Counted from the stretch's first letter, positions 23,492-36,204 are shown. The stretch is 64,000 nt of DNA from Lepeophtheirus salmonis (GCF_016086655.4 NC_052137.2:34182007-34246006); one strand, 5' to 3'. The notes: generated from the letters alone by a model not told the origin. A program made the numbers and translations.

Positions 23492-24560
23492 GCTTAAGAA
23501 ATATCATAGTTATCATATTAGAGCCACTGACATGCTAAGTAGTGTACCTGGATCCAAAATATATCCCTTCCTTCTTTAATTTACACCGTCTGGTGCCTAA
23601 AACGACTTTTACAGATCCATGAGAAGCCCTTAGCTATTGGGAACTCGGATATAACTGTATGACACTAGTGATATAAAAAAATCCTTGGAAAACGCAGCAA
23701 TTACACACATAAAAAAAAATTGACTTATTGATTAGAGCTAATTTATTCTTTCTAGTACATATATATTGTATTTTCTTTATATATTCTATATAGGAACAAA
23801 AGCAAAAGAACCGAGACCGATAATAAATATATTGTAGTCTCAGTTCCGGTTCTAGCGGTTCAAGAGCCAAAACTGAAAAACACATTACATAATAGTAAAT
23901 GGGTCAAATGGACATTTATTTTGTAACACTTAAATCTATTATATAATGATAAAAGTTGCCAAATTTAAAAAGAATATTAGACTAATGAATCAAACTTTTG
24001 GTCAATAAGCTTCAAAGGCTAATTTTAATGTTGCTTCTCCCATAGCTTCTAACAGGAAAGAAAGAAATATTATATTATAGCGCAGTTTCTTTGTTTTTTT
24101 GGATATAAATCGTTTAATCTATATATATGGATATATAATTGACTTTATTATGGATCATGCTTTGATGAGGAAGATACTTTGTAATAAAGCCGATATTTCG
24201 TGATATAGACTTTAAAATATGCCAACGAGTAAATAAAAGACAAATGGTCCAAATACGTGCAGTAAATTATCTTGTATTTTAAGGATTAAGGAGATTACTA
24301 ATCATGAGTTTGTAAATAAATATTGTACTATCAAAGCGTATGTAAAAAAGAGGGTTGTACAGAAAAATATTGAGATATTAATAAGGAAGAGTTCCTTTTT
24401 ACTAACTCTATTCTTAGGAAAACATCAATATATTTAGTGATATCATAAATATTTATATCCTGTAGTCAATAGTTTGATGATAGCAAATAAATAAATTCGG
24501 ATATTGATACAAACATTTGGTGGATTTATTTTTTACTTTATATATGTATACATCCATATA
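23492..24560. other. AT-rich DNA, nothing recognised
   Basis: Short imperfect inverted GAACCGAGAC / GTCTCAGTTCCGGTTC blocks at 23808-23856 suggest a decayed MITE. The 83-codon minus frame over them (23885-23637) is not supported as a gene. Confidence 0.35.
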
Positions 24561-24930
24561 AAATTGACATATTTATGTCAATTATAGGCTTTGTATTCAA
24601 GCTTGTGGATAAGTTGAGATACCCAAGTGTTGTAGCTATAGTTTAAAACCTTTAGTTGATTTAAGAGACTTAAATATTGGTTCCAATATAATATTTTAAA
24701 TAAATCTGTCTACTTCTCATTATAGCCAAGAGTTCTAGCAATAGTTTAAAACCTTTAGTTGATTTAAGAGACTTAAATATTGGTTCCAATATAATATTTT
24801 AAATAAATCTGTCTACTTCTCATTTCTTTATTGTGACAATTAATTTCACTATTTTTTTAGTATAATTTGCGGTGAATCAGAATAATTTATTAGTAGAAAT
24901 GGAGATTAATTCGTCAAAGAATACAAATAA
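24560..24930 (-). repeat. Dispersed repeat family B, copy 2, with internal duplication
   Basis: This is an inverted relative of the 48366-48720 copy. Shared blocks, read on the plus strand, are GATAAGTT(G/A)AGATA, TATAGTTTAAAACCTTTAGTTG-like, GATTTAAGAGACTTA, and (at 24865-24910) a GAATAATTTATTAGTAGAAAT block. It contains the 103-bp tandem duplication described separately. Confidence 0.55.
24619..24824. repeat. 103-bp tandem duplication, two copies
   Basis: Copies at 24619-24721 and 24722-24824 are offset by exactly 103 bp. From GTTTAAAACCTTTAGTTGAT on they are identical for about 80 bases; only the first 25 bases of the units differ at a few positions. This near identity contrasts with the divergence of other copies of the same family, so the duplication is recent. 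Confidence 0.9.
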
Positions 24931-25183
24931 TTGTTGTATCATAAATAAATTCATTATTCTAACAGATTTATGTCTGAAATTTCTTAATTTTTTTTGTATT
25001 AATGTTAATCTCCTTGTCAATCAAAATCATGCTGACATGCCGGTAGGACTCGATGGTATCTATTATTTTACCCACATTTTCGATAATTGGCTTCCAGAGC
25101 GTGGTGCCTCTTTGACATCAACATTACTCTAACAGAATCGACCAAACCAAAATTGTGCGTGATTTATTGTTACAGAATCAGGA

Positions 25184-26462
25184 ATAGTGTTGTGTCGGTC
25201 CTTACTCATTTGGTTTAGTCCAGTCTTAGGATCTTAGGTCTTGGTCCTTAGGACTGTCGATTATTGGGACAGGTCCTTGGAATTTTTCATATAAATATCG
25301 ATGGTTTATTAAGCCAAATAAGACATATGAAATATGTATTAAGATTATTGCACATATCTTGCACAAAATATATTTTTTCATTATATTACGAACATATTTT
25401 TTTTTCTATTCTTACCCCTGGCGCATATGGGACAACAAAGCCGCCCCAAGGTTACGGAAACTCCAATTTAATACAGCGACCCGTGCGTATAGCATATATC
25501 CTAGAAGTTGAGGTATATTTCATATCAAAATGCAATCATCACATTGTTAGAAATAAAATAAAATCCCAAAGGGAACACTTATATAAAAGACTTGAAACAA
25601 ATACCACTTCCAAACTAAAACATAAACACAAACAAACCACCATGAAAATAAGATCCTCTCTTAGAGTAAAAATCAACACACTTAATGTTATTTCACGACA
25701 GTTTGTGATTACTGCCAAAATCACGAACTTCTAAAAAAAAATCTCCAAAAAGACCAGTGGCAATAATTCTATCAATAAAAAATAAACTATCATTCTTGTT
25801 CCATTGCAAATCTCGACTAAACCCCCATATATTTCACCTCACGCTTTCTAGGGAATTACATCTCGTTATAAGATGTTCAGAAGAGTCTGGTTCATCTCCA
25901 CACAATCAACATGAGTCATCCTCCACCAAGCTCATCCTCTTTAGATGTTTCTTCAAGGGAATATGACAAGTTACAAAACTTAAAACCTTTTTAGTTGATG
26001 TTCTTCTCACTTTCTATATTTTCCATCCTTCACAAGGACGGGGAAAAAAATACTTTGTTTGCCGACAACTTGGATCACCACGCCACTCGTTCAGACAGAC
26101 ATAATTAATTTTGTTATCTTATTTCAGTTTTTACTGTGACCAGTGAGACTTCCCATGTAGATCTTTTGGTCATTTTACATCCAATTTTAGCTGGTGCATC
26201 CACATTTTCATTACCCGTATTATTGTTATGGGCCTTTACCCATGACATGTTTAGAACCTTTCAATCTGCCTATTTCAGCCAATATCTTTAATAGCTGAAT
26301 ATATTATATTGGTACTTAGTTATATAATTCATTTTATCAAATAACATAATCATTAAAAAAGGAGAAACACTCCCATTGACGTCACGAGAAATTGATTTTA
26401 CATTTTTTAAGGACCGACTGATGGTGCGGTCCTCAGACCCAAATAAGGACAAACACAACACT
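25184..26462. mobile_element. TIR element with perfect 8-bp target duplication, carrying a LINE fragment
   Basis: The left end AGTGTTGTGTCGGTCCTTAC (25186) and the right end in reverse complement AGTGTTGTGTTTGTCCTTAT (26462) match, giving a TIR of about 20-30 bp. The flanks are AATCAGGA (25176-25183) and AATCAGGA (26463-26470), an exact 8-bp direct repeat. Near the left end are repeated GGTCCTTAGGAC-like blocks (25230-25280). No transposase is present; the interior holds the 3' part of a LINE on the minus strand. An 8-bp duplication would fit hAT or a similar superfamily; the TIR sequence itself I cannot assign. Confidence 0.75.
25692..26290 (-). pseudogene. Non-LTR retrotransposon ORF2, RNase H and C-terminal end
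   Basis: The minus strand encodes, with frameshifts, WVKAHNNNTGNENVDAPAKI, the end of a retrotransposon RNase H domain (compare the GN..AD.LAK pattern). It then reads FVTCHIPLKKHLKRMSLVED and CxLCGDEPDSSEHLITRCNS, the typical C-terminal Cys/His tail after RNase H, and ends near 25692 with DFFLEVRDFG. About 200 codons of an ORF2 that usually exceeds 1000 remain. An RNase H after the reverse transcriptase points to I/R1/LOA-like clades, which is inference. Downstream (25410-25470 minus) is a GC-richer 3' UTR-like stretch ending in an A-run (about 25390-25405). It lies inside the TIR element. Confidence 0.82.
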
Positions 26463-26785
26463 AATCAGGATCATACACCCTATTCCCATTTGCAGCCGTC
26501 TAGCTTGGATATTCGGTTTTATTGACTAAAAAATGTAAAATAAGGGATATTTTCTTTTTGATGGTGTTTAACTTGACGCCCATTTACACAATTTTGACTT
26601 AAACAATCACAAAACTATTTTAAAAGTTTTTTAGTACGATATTTTAATTTTATAACATCATCTAATGTATTCCAATATCACTTATTCAATGTGAGATACA
26701 CATTACTAAAGCCCTCTATTGGAAAAATTATGGATTTGTCATATTAAAACTATGATATTCTACAATCAAATTGACAAAAATCATT

Positions 26786-26815
26786 ATTGTTTGCTTTTGT
26801 GTTGACAGACCACAA
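26786..26815 (-). repeat. Dispersed repeat family B, terminal fragment
   Basis: TTTGCTTTTGTGTTGACAGA is the reverse complement of the CTGTCAACACAAAAGC end seen at 48376 and 42524. Only the end block remains. Confidence 0.5.
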
Positions 26816-26867
26816 TTGTACTAATAAGTATAACAAAATTGAAATGAAATAAAATAATGACTTTATA

Positions 26868-28700
26868 TAAGGTGTGTCAATTAGAAACTTGCAACACAGT
26901 CTGGTTGACGCTAGCTTAGAAATTTTTTGATGACGTCACAGTGGAGCTGAGGTCAGTGTTACTCCCTACAGATAAGGTTTAATTATAGATAATTACTATT
27001 AGCCCAAGGAGAAAAAAAAAAGTTGTGAACTGCATGTTAATATATTTAATTCATTGTGATTTGGATGGATCTTTTGTACGAAGGATTCGGATATATTAAT
27101 CTCCATCCATCAATCCTTTCCGTTCCTAGGAATTCATATTTTTCCCCAATTGGACATCCAATACATCTTCTGATCCTCTCTTCAACTTCATTTTAAAGAG
27201 ATCTCGCCTTTTTGTGTCTTACTCGCTGGATATCCTCTCCTTTAATTGGAGGATCATTTATTGTACAGGTGCCTCTTCATATGAAGGTCTGTGATAGTGA
27301 CTAATGACCTCGTGAATCAATGCCTCTTTGCCCTAGAATACATTAGTTCCTACAGATCATTTCTGAGATCATCGTATACTTGAACATATAAGATCTATGG
27401 AGTTCCATTAAACGACAGAATAATCGACTGAACGATCCAGTAAAGAATAGAGAGAGTTCTCATCCTCCATCCCCTGCTCTTTAATTGAAGTTCTTGAGCC
27501 ATTTTCTCCTTAAGTCAACTCTGCTTCGTCTCCTACTCTAAGAAAACTATTTCATTGATAAGTGTCTTTGATATTTATAACCTAGAAATATATGGTCTAT
27601 ATGGATAATTATATAACTAGGACACTTTAAGCATCAACCTAGATTAGTCATTTCTTTATTACTTGTGACTTGATTTTGTGATTGGAAAACAAGTGGAAGA
27701 ATATTCCAGACTTTAAAGATAATGTACCTCTCTTAGTTTTGTCTGCAAAGTAAATTCTATTCTGCTATTGCATATACATAGTTATTGGGAACCATTAAGT
27801 GATATGTGCTAAAAAATATAAGTTACTTCTTAACTTTTGTAGATTTATATTTGAATGTGTTTGTATTATTGACGTGGGAGTCATTTACAAAACAGCTAGT
27901 TTATCTTTACAAAAATAGATAAATTACTAAATGTGTGCCATACATTTATAATTTATTTTATTGAAGACAATAGTTAAAATGTATCAAAATAATAAAAAGT
28001 ACTAATTGAACAAATAAAAATATCAATAACATCAATGATTTCTAAATTTAAACTCCTTATCCATGAGTTTTCCATTATTATTATTTTTTCATCTTATTGA
28101 TTCATTCGGTTTCATTTTGAAGATGCAAATTCTTTTTTGTTATTGAGATTCTTGTCAGGCGAATAGAGATATCAAAATCCTTTCTTTAATTAGTTGAAGA
28201 TCTATTATGGGTCTGTATTACGAACTATTACAAGCCATATGAAAGCGTACATGCTATTTTCCTATTATTACTAAAAAATATATTAGGATAGAATAGTCAA
28301 AATCAAAAGAGGGTTATTCAAGATGAAATGAAGATCGTATGAAGTTTCTGTTTTTCTCATGATCATTTCATATTTAGTGCATAATATTCACTTATTCTTA
28401 ATAAATTTTATTGATTTCAATGCAATACTATATTTATTTTAAAATGTTTCTGCCTATTTTTCTTATTACAAACATCTTTTTTTTTTAAATAATAATTTTA
28501 GTTCCGTAATCGTCAGAGGGTAAAAATTTACAATAAATAGTATTTTCTAATAAGAAATTAAACTACTATTATATGGTGTATTAATATAATTTGTTTTATA
28601 AATTTGAAGTTCCCCATTTAAACTAAATCCACTGTGATGTCACTAAAATAGCCAGTACGATTGTAAACAAAAAATAGAAATCTCTTATAGACACACCTTA
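26868..28700. mobile_element. 1.8-kb element with TA-flanked terminal inverted repeats
   Basis: The left end TAAGGTGTGTCAATTAGAAA and the right end in reverse complement TAAGGTGTGTCTATAAGAGA open arms of about 75 bp. Inner parts match again as TTTTTTGATGACGTCACAGT (left) and TTTTAGTGACATCACAGTGG (right, reverse complement). Both ends are surrounded by TATA, consistent with TA target duplication and Tc1/mariner-type ends. The interior has no transposase. A GC-richer block at 27090-27560 is unlike the rest and has no long ORF; its source is unknown. Confidence 0.75.
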
Positions 28701-29837
28701 TATATAAGTCACCCTGTAAAATGACATACATTCTGCGTATTTCCCAATTTTCCTTTTAGAAATTACAAGGAGTCTATTAATGGTGGACGGATTCATTATC
28801 AATTAGGGGAGCAGCTGATATAGGTAGCATGTCATGGCTCCTACACATTCCTTACGGTTTCTTTTTTCTTTAACTAACGATGATAAAATCTTTATAAACC
28901 ATCTTACTCATTAGAAAGTAACCATTGAAACTAACATGGATGCTCATGATGAATCCCCCTTTAAGGACTTAATTAGTAAGTGATGGAACAAAGGTGAACA
29001 ATGAAGTAGTGGACTCTTCTATGTAATCTTATATTTATCTAGGATTTTGCCTTTACTTTATTCCATGGAATAAATTTCTTACTTTATGTACCTATGTGTG
29101 CATGTATCAAGAAAAGTAGTAATTTGAAGCAAGGGGAGGGGAATTATGAACACCATTTCTTATCTACTACTACAACCAACTACAAATCTCATGTAAAAGT
29201 GAACATCCCTCACGATTAAAGTGGTTTTAATGTTCTGAATAACTTAAGGGGAAAAGTTTCATGAATATTCATTACTTTTTCCCTTCGTAATGTGTACCTA
29301 TAATGAAATGAAATTAGAGCAATTTATTAATTAATAATTCCTCATGAACGGCTTAATTGATTCATTTCTTTGAAGGCCGGCCGAAATGAGGATGATTCAT
29401 TTCATGATGAGCCAAGAAATCCTTGTTTTTTTAAAGGTATGTATATATCTAAACCTTTTCACCTCATTACAAAATATATATGTACACAATGTATTGTAGA
29501 CGTATACAACATAATATATAAAAACATATTTTGTGAATGATTTAAGCTAATTTGAAGAAACGTATAACATTGAAAAAATATCTCTGAATATACATACTTA
29601 CGTCTTCATTTTTTCACTGAAAGTACTTATAAGCTAGAATTGATTATTTCCGAGAAAATTGTTTTCGAGTGAGATTCTGGGAAATGTTTCATACCCTCGG
29701 TAATAAAGAAATACAGTGAAATTTTGAGATTTCTTTTTAATCTTTTATGTCAGAAATAATACGTTTTAACCTGTTTTTATTCATATATTCTTAGCTCTGA
29801 TTTACTTCATTTCATCATTATCAGTAATGGTGTACTA
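28701..29837. other. AT-rich DNA, nothing recognised
   Basis: No coding or clear repeat structure. A GGCCGGCC palindrome occurs at 29376-29383. Confidence 0.35.
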
Positions 29838-30199
29838 CAAAGATGCCCAACCCGTGGCCTGCGGACGACATTTCGACCCGTCTAATTTTTAGGCGCAGTC
29901 CACTACTCATTCTCCCTTCAAGTAGTATTTCATGTTAAAGTTCTTAACATATCACAAAAACGTGTAGAACGCACATATCTAATTGAAAAATACTTAACGT
30001 CATCTCATATTTTCTGAAACTCTAACAGGGTTCTCAAATACGATTTTATATATTTGCCCTAAAGTTGAAATAAACTTGTATTTAATAGTTTTGTTCTATG
30101 AAGGCATTTTTATGAAATTTAATTTAATAGGTTCTGCCACCTATTATAATATTTAAGTGGCAATGCAGCCTATTATATTAAAAGGTTGGATATTCTTGG
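29838..30199. mobile_element. hAT-like MITE
   Basis: The left end CAAAGATGCCCAACCCGTGG continues CCTGCGGACG; the right end in reverse complement CCAAGAATATCCAACCTTTT. This resembles hAT TIRs of the CAG(G)GATGCCCAACC type. No target duplication was recognised and the 360-bp interior is non-coding. Confidence 0.5.
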
Positions 30200-30448
30200 T
30201 ATAGAAGATGACTTTTAGGGCCTATGGGTCCCGTTTTTTATTTGAAATAGCTGGGGCTGTATAATTGTGAAATACATAACTTGAACTGCAACCTAAGAAT
30301 TAATTCGCCCATCACTAAAATCTATGTAACTCCTTTTTTTTTAGTATAACTTTTAATTCATATATGTTTTGAAATACATTCAAAACATCTGAATTAACTC
30401 ATCTCATAATTATTATGCAGATACGGAACAATATTAATGAAAAATATA

Positions 30449-31924
30449 CAGGTTGGGGCAACATAACTTTCTTTTTCCAAAAGGCAATAAAACAAGTTTT
30501 ATACATCAGATAAGTTTTAACGTACACAGTTAGGAAAATCATATTACGTCCCCCATTGTCCATATACTGAATACACCCAACTTCAGTAATTAAAATACTT
30601 GGTAATTTTTAACATTTTTTCTGTTTCTTTGAAACAGTTTTCATTGAAAGGTTAACTAGGAATACGTTTTTATACAAAAAGTTGGAAAATTTAATAAAAA
30701 AAAATATATGCATTAATTATTGTAGACAACTATTTGATTAAGAATTTACTCTTTTGCGAGTATGTACAATTCTTCAAAATGTTAATTTGTATGGAATTAA
30801 CCTGGTTTTAGTTACTTGCAATAATTTAAAATTCTTGTATAAAATCAAATCTGATGGTATTAATTTTAGCTCTTTAGCAGTATTATCCGTGGAGTTATAC
30901 GCAATCAGAAAAAATTGCAAACTTTAAATTATTAAAATATATTGAAAAAATTATTTAATGTACATATATTAAAAATTGAGGGAATTAAATTTTTTATAAA
31001 TCTCAACAAATATTCTTTAAATCTCGATTCAAATTAGTTTAATTTTATAAAAATATTATGTCAAACCATTTTTGCCAATGTTTTCTTTTCAAAGGCAAAC
31101 GCACGTTCCTCCCTACTCCAACGCATGATTGCTACTAACAGTATTCTAAAGAAAAATTTAGAATTTTGCCTCTACAACTAACTCCACATTAAAATAAAAT
31201 TCAATTTTAGCCCTAATTTTTGGATGCAAGTGTATCCTTTATGCAATCTGGAAAAAACAACAGTTTAATTTCACCACAAACTTTTGTTTGGCTACAATTG
31301 GTCTATTTTTCTCAGAATGAAAAATAAGGAATAAATTCTTATGGATCATTTGAGAAAAGGAACTTTATTAAACTTTTGATATTCAACAACATAACTTTAA
31401 CATTGAAACTTCTGAATTCCTTTACAAATAGAGAATGTTGGTGAAAACTTTCTTTTTCCATTGGCTATAGAGGTCAAAAAACGCCCTTTCATTAAAATAC
31501 AACAGGATATAAGATCATCAGGATAACCTAAAAGTTGGACAAATTGAGACTTTTGACCTTTTGTATGACTTTAAAACTTTACTTTATTTACATATATGGA
31601 ATGTATGTAACTATTGCTTTAGGCATAAAAAGTCATTGATGATCATGACATTCGCAGGCTTTTTCTTATTACTGTGAAAATACATTAAAAACTACGTATT
31701 AATGGATGAAAAAGTAATTTTCAGGGGTTGGGGGTATGTTGGCCGATTTTAGTTTTTGTTCTTCACAAAATACTTTCAAGTTATTAATCACTAGAGAAGT
31801 TGAGCTAAAATTGAATTTGCTCATTTCATCCCCCCTCCTACTGAATGAAACCCCTCAGACCCCCTTAAAATTCCTACAGCTGGATTGTCATGCATTATAA
31901 AAGGTAGTTATATTGACACACCTG
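30449..31924. mobile_element. Possible degenerate Tc1/mariner-type element
   Basis: The left end CAGGTTGGGGCAACATAACT follows TA; the right end in reverse complement CAGGTGTGTCAATATAACTA is similar with gaps. The 1476-bp span suits a full-length element, but no transposase motif survives in any frame, so the call rests on the ends alone. Confidence 0.35.
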
Positions 31925-34900
31925 ATATAATTAAATGGAAAGTGTATTGTAAAATAATTAAATAAAGGAATTTTTCTCAAGTGAAAGTCCCAAAAATCAT
32001 CGAAAAAATTGAATCCTGAGATCCCAAAGGTGAAAACCTCAAATAAACCAACCAATTTTCATCATAGGCTTAGAAAATAATAAATGATGTATATAAAAAT
32101 ATATTAATTAATTATTTTTGACAGGTATAATACAATTTTTATAACAGTGTATAATAATTTTACGTTTTTTAACAATAGTGTAAAAAGAATCATTTACAAT
32201 AAATTAAGAGAACCATTATTTTTTCAATAAAAGATAATTTTAATCTATATTCATATTGGTGTTTAAAAATATGATAAATAATTAAATTTGATCTATAGTT
32301 ATATTAAATTTCTATATTTTATGTATTGATGTGCCTTAAATTCAAATATTCTATTTTTGTATATTTAATTTCATTTTTTTTAAAAATGAAACTATTGATG
32401 CTTCCTTATTACTTCTTTAGAATAAAAATGTATTATCCAGACATGTAAAAAATGTTGAGAATAAGCAAAATGAATATTTTACTCTCCAAAATGTATGTGA
32501 CGAGTGTAATAAAATAGAATATTATTACATTCATTATCGCCAGAATAATGAGAGTATTGAAAAAAAGTTTTTAACATACTCTTCAAGATAAAGTGAACAA
32601 ATTTTAGAAATTGAGATGTTTATTCTAAAGCAGTGATATGTAATCATGAACTACATAAAAGAAGTCTTGTCGTTGTTGAATTAACTATTAAATGACAAAA
32701 AGTTTTTTAAATTCATTTTCTAAAAATGAAAAGCGTAGAATTTTGTTTATTGATGAATTTATTAGCCTTTCAAATTGTAGGGAGCAAAATTTTTAGGGGG
32801 TTAGCTTTAACGATTTTGAAATCATGGAGGAAAAGGTAAGGGCTGCCAGAAATAGATCATTACAATGGCGTACACAAAATTCGAACGGAGAAGGACTTTA
32901 CTAAAGGGATTGTATCCAATAAACAAGTAATCCATATTTGAGTTCATCATACTTTAATTCTTCTACACCAGATAATAAGTTGTGTGATCGTTGCACGACA
33001 TTTTTTGTTCTTCTGCTGAATTGATATGAAACAGCCCAATTTTCAGTTATTTCTTTTAATAATAATTCTAAAAATTACGCATACAACAATAAAACAACAT
33101 CAAAATTCTTAGCATTCTACTGATTTTATTTATATCAGTTTAATCCATTAATGTAGATTACTATTGTGCAGGATGTTTATATGATATATACTTTAAAACA
33201 GATTAACAAGGATAGATGTATTACATTAATTAACTCAAATAGAAATTCTATTGGCAAAAGCCAAAAATACTGTTTAGTAACTATAATTAGTAATTACACA
33301 TCAGATTTGACAGAACAAAATAACTTCCAATATTATGTGTTTAAAAGAATTAAATATTCTTTTGTATGATCCTTGTATCAAACAACTTTGCTCCTTAAAA
33401 TTGAAAGACATATTTTATTACATTGGAAGAGCGCAACCTAAAAAGTATTGTTGTTTTTTAACTTTCCTAAGCTGCTATCCTTATTCTTTTAACCTTAAGG
33501 TTTGAACATACCTATAAGTATAAAGTAATCGCTATTGCAAGAAAGATTAAGGGTAACACAGAGGATTTGTTGATCAGTTATAAGTGTAACTCCTTGTTGG
33601 CCTCAGATTAGACTTGAGGATCGATATTGGGATAATTCCTATCATTGTCCTTCAAAGATAAACAGTTGGATTAGTTTTTATTTCCTTAATCTTCTTGCTG
33701 CTCGCAAGGCATTCTTCAAAATGTCAGAATTACAAAAAATTGATTTCTGGTTTCTTTTTATTTTGGCATTCCTGCGGGTTTATTTGTTGTTGGCAACTTG
33801 AACATTGCATTTTTTCTACAGTTTTAATCATTATTCTTTAATAAATAAGGGCGGATAATCAAAGTGTCTTTTCTTAATACACTTAATACAGTGTGGAACT
33901 TGTACTTCGTTCATCTCATAGCTGATTGCAGCTATGAGAGGAAACGTCAAGGCATCAAATCAGCTCTTTTCCTAAACATTATTTAGATTGTTAGTGTTAC
34001 CATATTGATTTTTTTTTTTTTACAAACCAAAAATGCTTGTGTTTTACAGCCTTAAATATAACTATAGCTACTACTCGGCAGAAATGAATTAATACATTTG
34101 AAAATTCAAAGGCTTAGCGTTGTAAAAAATAAAGACTAATGGTAAAAAAAAAAGTGGATCTACTAAAAATTCAAAGAAGGAACTAAGAAACAGATAATAT
34201 TATTTGAGTGCCTACTACACATACATACATACTTTGCAAGGATAAATCCATCTATATTTTCTTAATGAGTGTACATTTATGGCATATATTTGCTTACGCA
34301 AAAAAAATCATAATGGCTCATCTTCTGTCTTTTACCCTTTGTTAAAGAGTATGCAAAATGAGAACATTCTAAAGCAATGTTCGCTCTGTTTTATTTTTTT
34401 TAAACCAAAACGTGAGCTGAATGAGTTATCAATCAATTTTCTATGCTGGTGGCTGAAATTCAATTAGTATGCCATAGAGTCATATATTATTTATATGTAC
34501 AACCAGGACAAGGCTCTTTCAAAGAAAATGATATCATTGTTTCCTCTTCATTAGAACCAATTTTGTCAAAACATTAATTGCAGAAGCCTTGTTTCGATTG
34601 AAGGGGGAAAATGATATCCTTGTGAAAATTCAATTTTATTCAATCAATATGTATGTATGTATTATATTGACATTTCTATTGTCTCATTAAATAATGTTTT
34701 TGACCTTGAGATATTAATCAATATATAAAATTGAAAATTAGAGATCTCATTTCGAAGAAATAGTCGCTTTGAATATTAGGAAAGATGTGTGTATATTAGT
34801 AATTAATCAATGCACAAAAATTAGCTTGATTATTCTCTTCTATATTATGAAAAGAAAGTTTTTATGTATGTTTGTTAGTCTGCCAGGGGACTCACTTTAG

Positions 34901-35675
34901 ATTTTGCGTTCAAAATATTATAACCACGTTAACATTTAATCAAGGAAATAACAACGTAGCAACTAGTATGTGCAGCTCTATGGTAAATGATCTAACATCA
35001 AGAGGCGAACTGAAAAGTCACAAGAAACATTACTGGTTGGATTTTTCGTGTAGGGGCAATTTCCTCTACTCTTGTTACTAATATCCTACCACAAAGCTTG
35101 CCAGTCTCCTTCTTTATAGGAATTGGTTTAGTGGGAAAAAAAATACTAAAAATCAACACCAAGTTTTGTTTATTGAAAAACACTGGAAGCGCCTAAATAT
35201 GGAGAAAGAAGCTATCAACCCAAGAATAACACACTAAAATTCCTTGAATACATGATCATACTAATTTAAAGCAATCAGTCAAATAATACGTTCAAATTTA
35301 ATTTAGTAGCATTTCTTAAGACGCAAGACTCCTTGGTACAATCTCATATAAATTTAATGCATATATAACCTGTATTGATTTTTAGATCATGTTTTGATAC
35401 ATTGTACGTTGAGTGGCAATGCACAGAATATTAAGAGAAAAATACAAAAACTTATCATTAATCTTATTTGACAAAAGGTCTTGTAATTGATTTTTGTTAT
35501 TTTTATTAAGATTATTGTCATTTGATGAAATGCACATCCCCAGAAAAAGTGCATCATTATCTGTCATTTATGTATTCATGGGGAAAATATAGGAACAAGG
35601 GAAAATTAAATATTGAAGCTTCTTCGAAATGTTTGTATTTATTTATAAATTACACTATGCAACAAAGTAAAGATC
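31925..35675. other. AT-rich DNA, mostly featureless
   Basis: This 3.7-kb stretch is very AT-rich to 33170. Small frames at 33166-33366, 34279-34464, 34872-35078 and minus 35183-35001 have no recognised motif. The last two overlap on opposite strands in a less AT-rich block (34870-35180), so a decayed exon is possible but unsupported. An 11-bp hairpin, TCTCATAGCTG / CAGCTATGAGA, is at 33914-33939. Confidence 0.35.
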
Positions 35676-35679
35676 TTGG

Positions 35680-36190
35680 AGCGCCTACAGGCTGAACCCC
35701 ACATTTATTATTGGTATTTAAACCGTAGAACATGAATATACCTATAAATACTTTTAAAAAGAATCAAGTTTTTAGAGTATAACTACAATTTAGTGGTATA
35801 TTTTGATATGAAATAACTATATAGATTAAAATAAAAGTAAATATAAATTGATACAAACATTTCAGCATTTGAAAAATGAATTATTCATTACTTTATTTTG
35901 ATTGCAATGAATACAAAATGTATATAACCACCAAAAGATCGAGTAAAATGAAGTATTTTACTTAGAAGCAAGATAAAGCAATGAAAACTTCATTTTTCAA
36001 ATGCTGAAATGTGTATTGTATCAATTTATATTCATCTATATAGTTCTTCCATATCGAAATACCTTAAAAACTTGATTTAAAAAAAAGGCATTAAAGGCCA
36101 AACCGATATCTGTTGGAAGTATAAAATGTCATATTCGCATTTTACGCCTTAAATATTAATAATAAATATGGGTTTCAGCCCGCCAGCTAA
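35680..36190. repeat. Long inverted repeat (hairpin-type MITE)
   Basis: The left arm 35680-35900 and right arm 35969-36190 are inverted copies separated by a 68-bp loop. Matching blocks from outside in: GGCTGAA(C/A)CCC, ATTTATTATT, TATTTAA(A/G)(C/G)CGTA, AATCAAGTTTTTA, AACTATATAGAT, AAATTGATACAA, CATTTCAGCATTTGAAAAAT (identical) and CATT(A/G)CTTTAT. Arms are about 220 bp with indels, and identity is highest near the loop. The loop holds a small AGTAAAAT / ATTTTACT hairpin. No coding content. Transcribed, it could form a long double-stranded RNA, which is inference. Confidence 0.82.
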
Positions 36191-36204
36191 AATGCTATAG
36201 TATG

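Noticed and set aside
24619..24824. CRISPR-like array
   Set aside because: Only two direct repeats of 103 bp with no spacers; it is a simple tandem duplication, and the context is eukaryotic.
25264..25734. 156-codon plus-strand open frame, one of the longest in the window
   Set aside because: It lies antisense to the LINE fragment and its 3' UTR and spans their junction with the TIR element; it has no recognisable motif.
33914..33939. 11-bp perfect hairpin as a possible microRNA precursor
   Set aside because: The stem is too short for a microRNA precursor and flanking sequence does not extend the pairing.
34870..35183. Overlapping frames in a less AT-rich block, possible exon
   Set aside because: Both strands are open over similar lengths, with no motif, and flanking splice signals do not discriminate.
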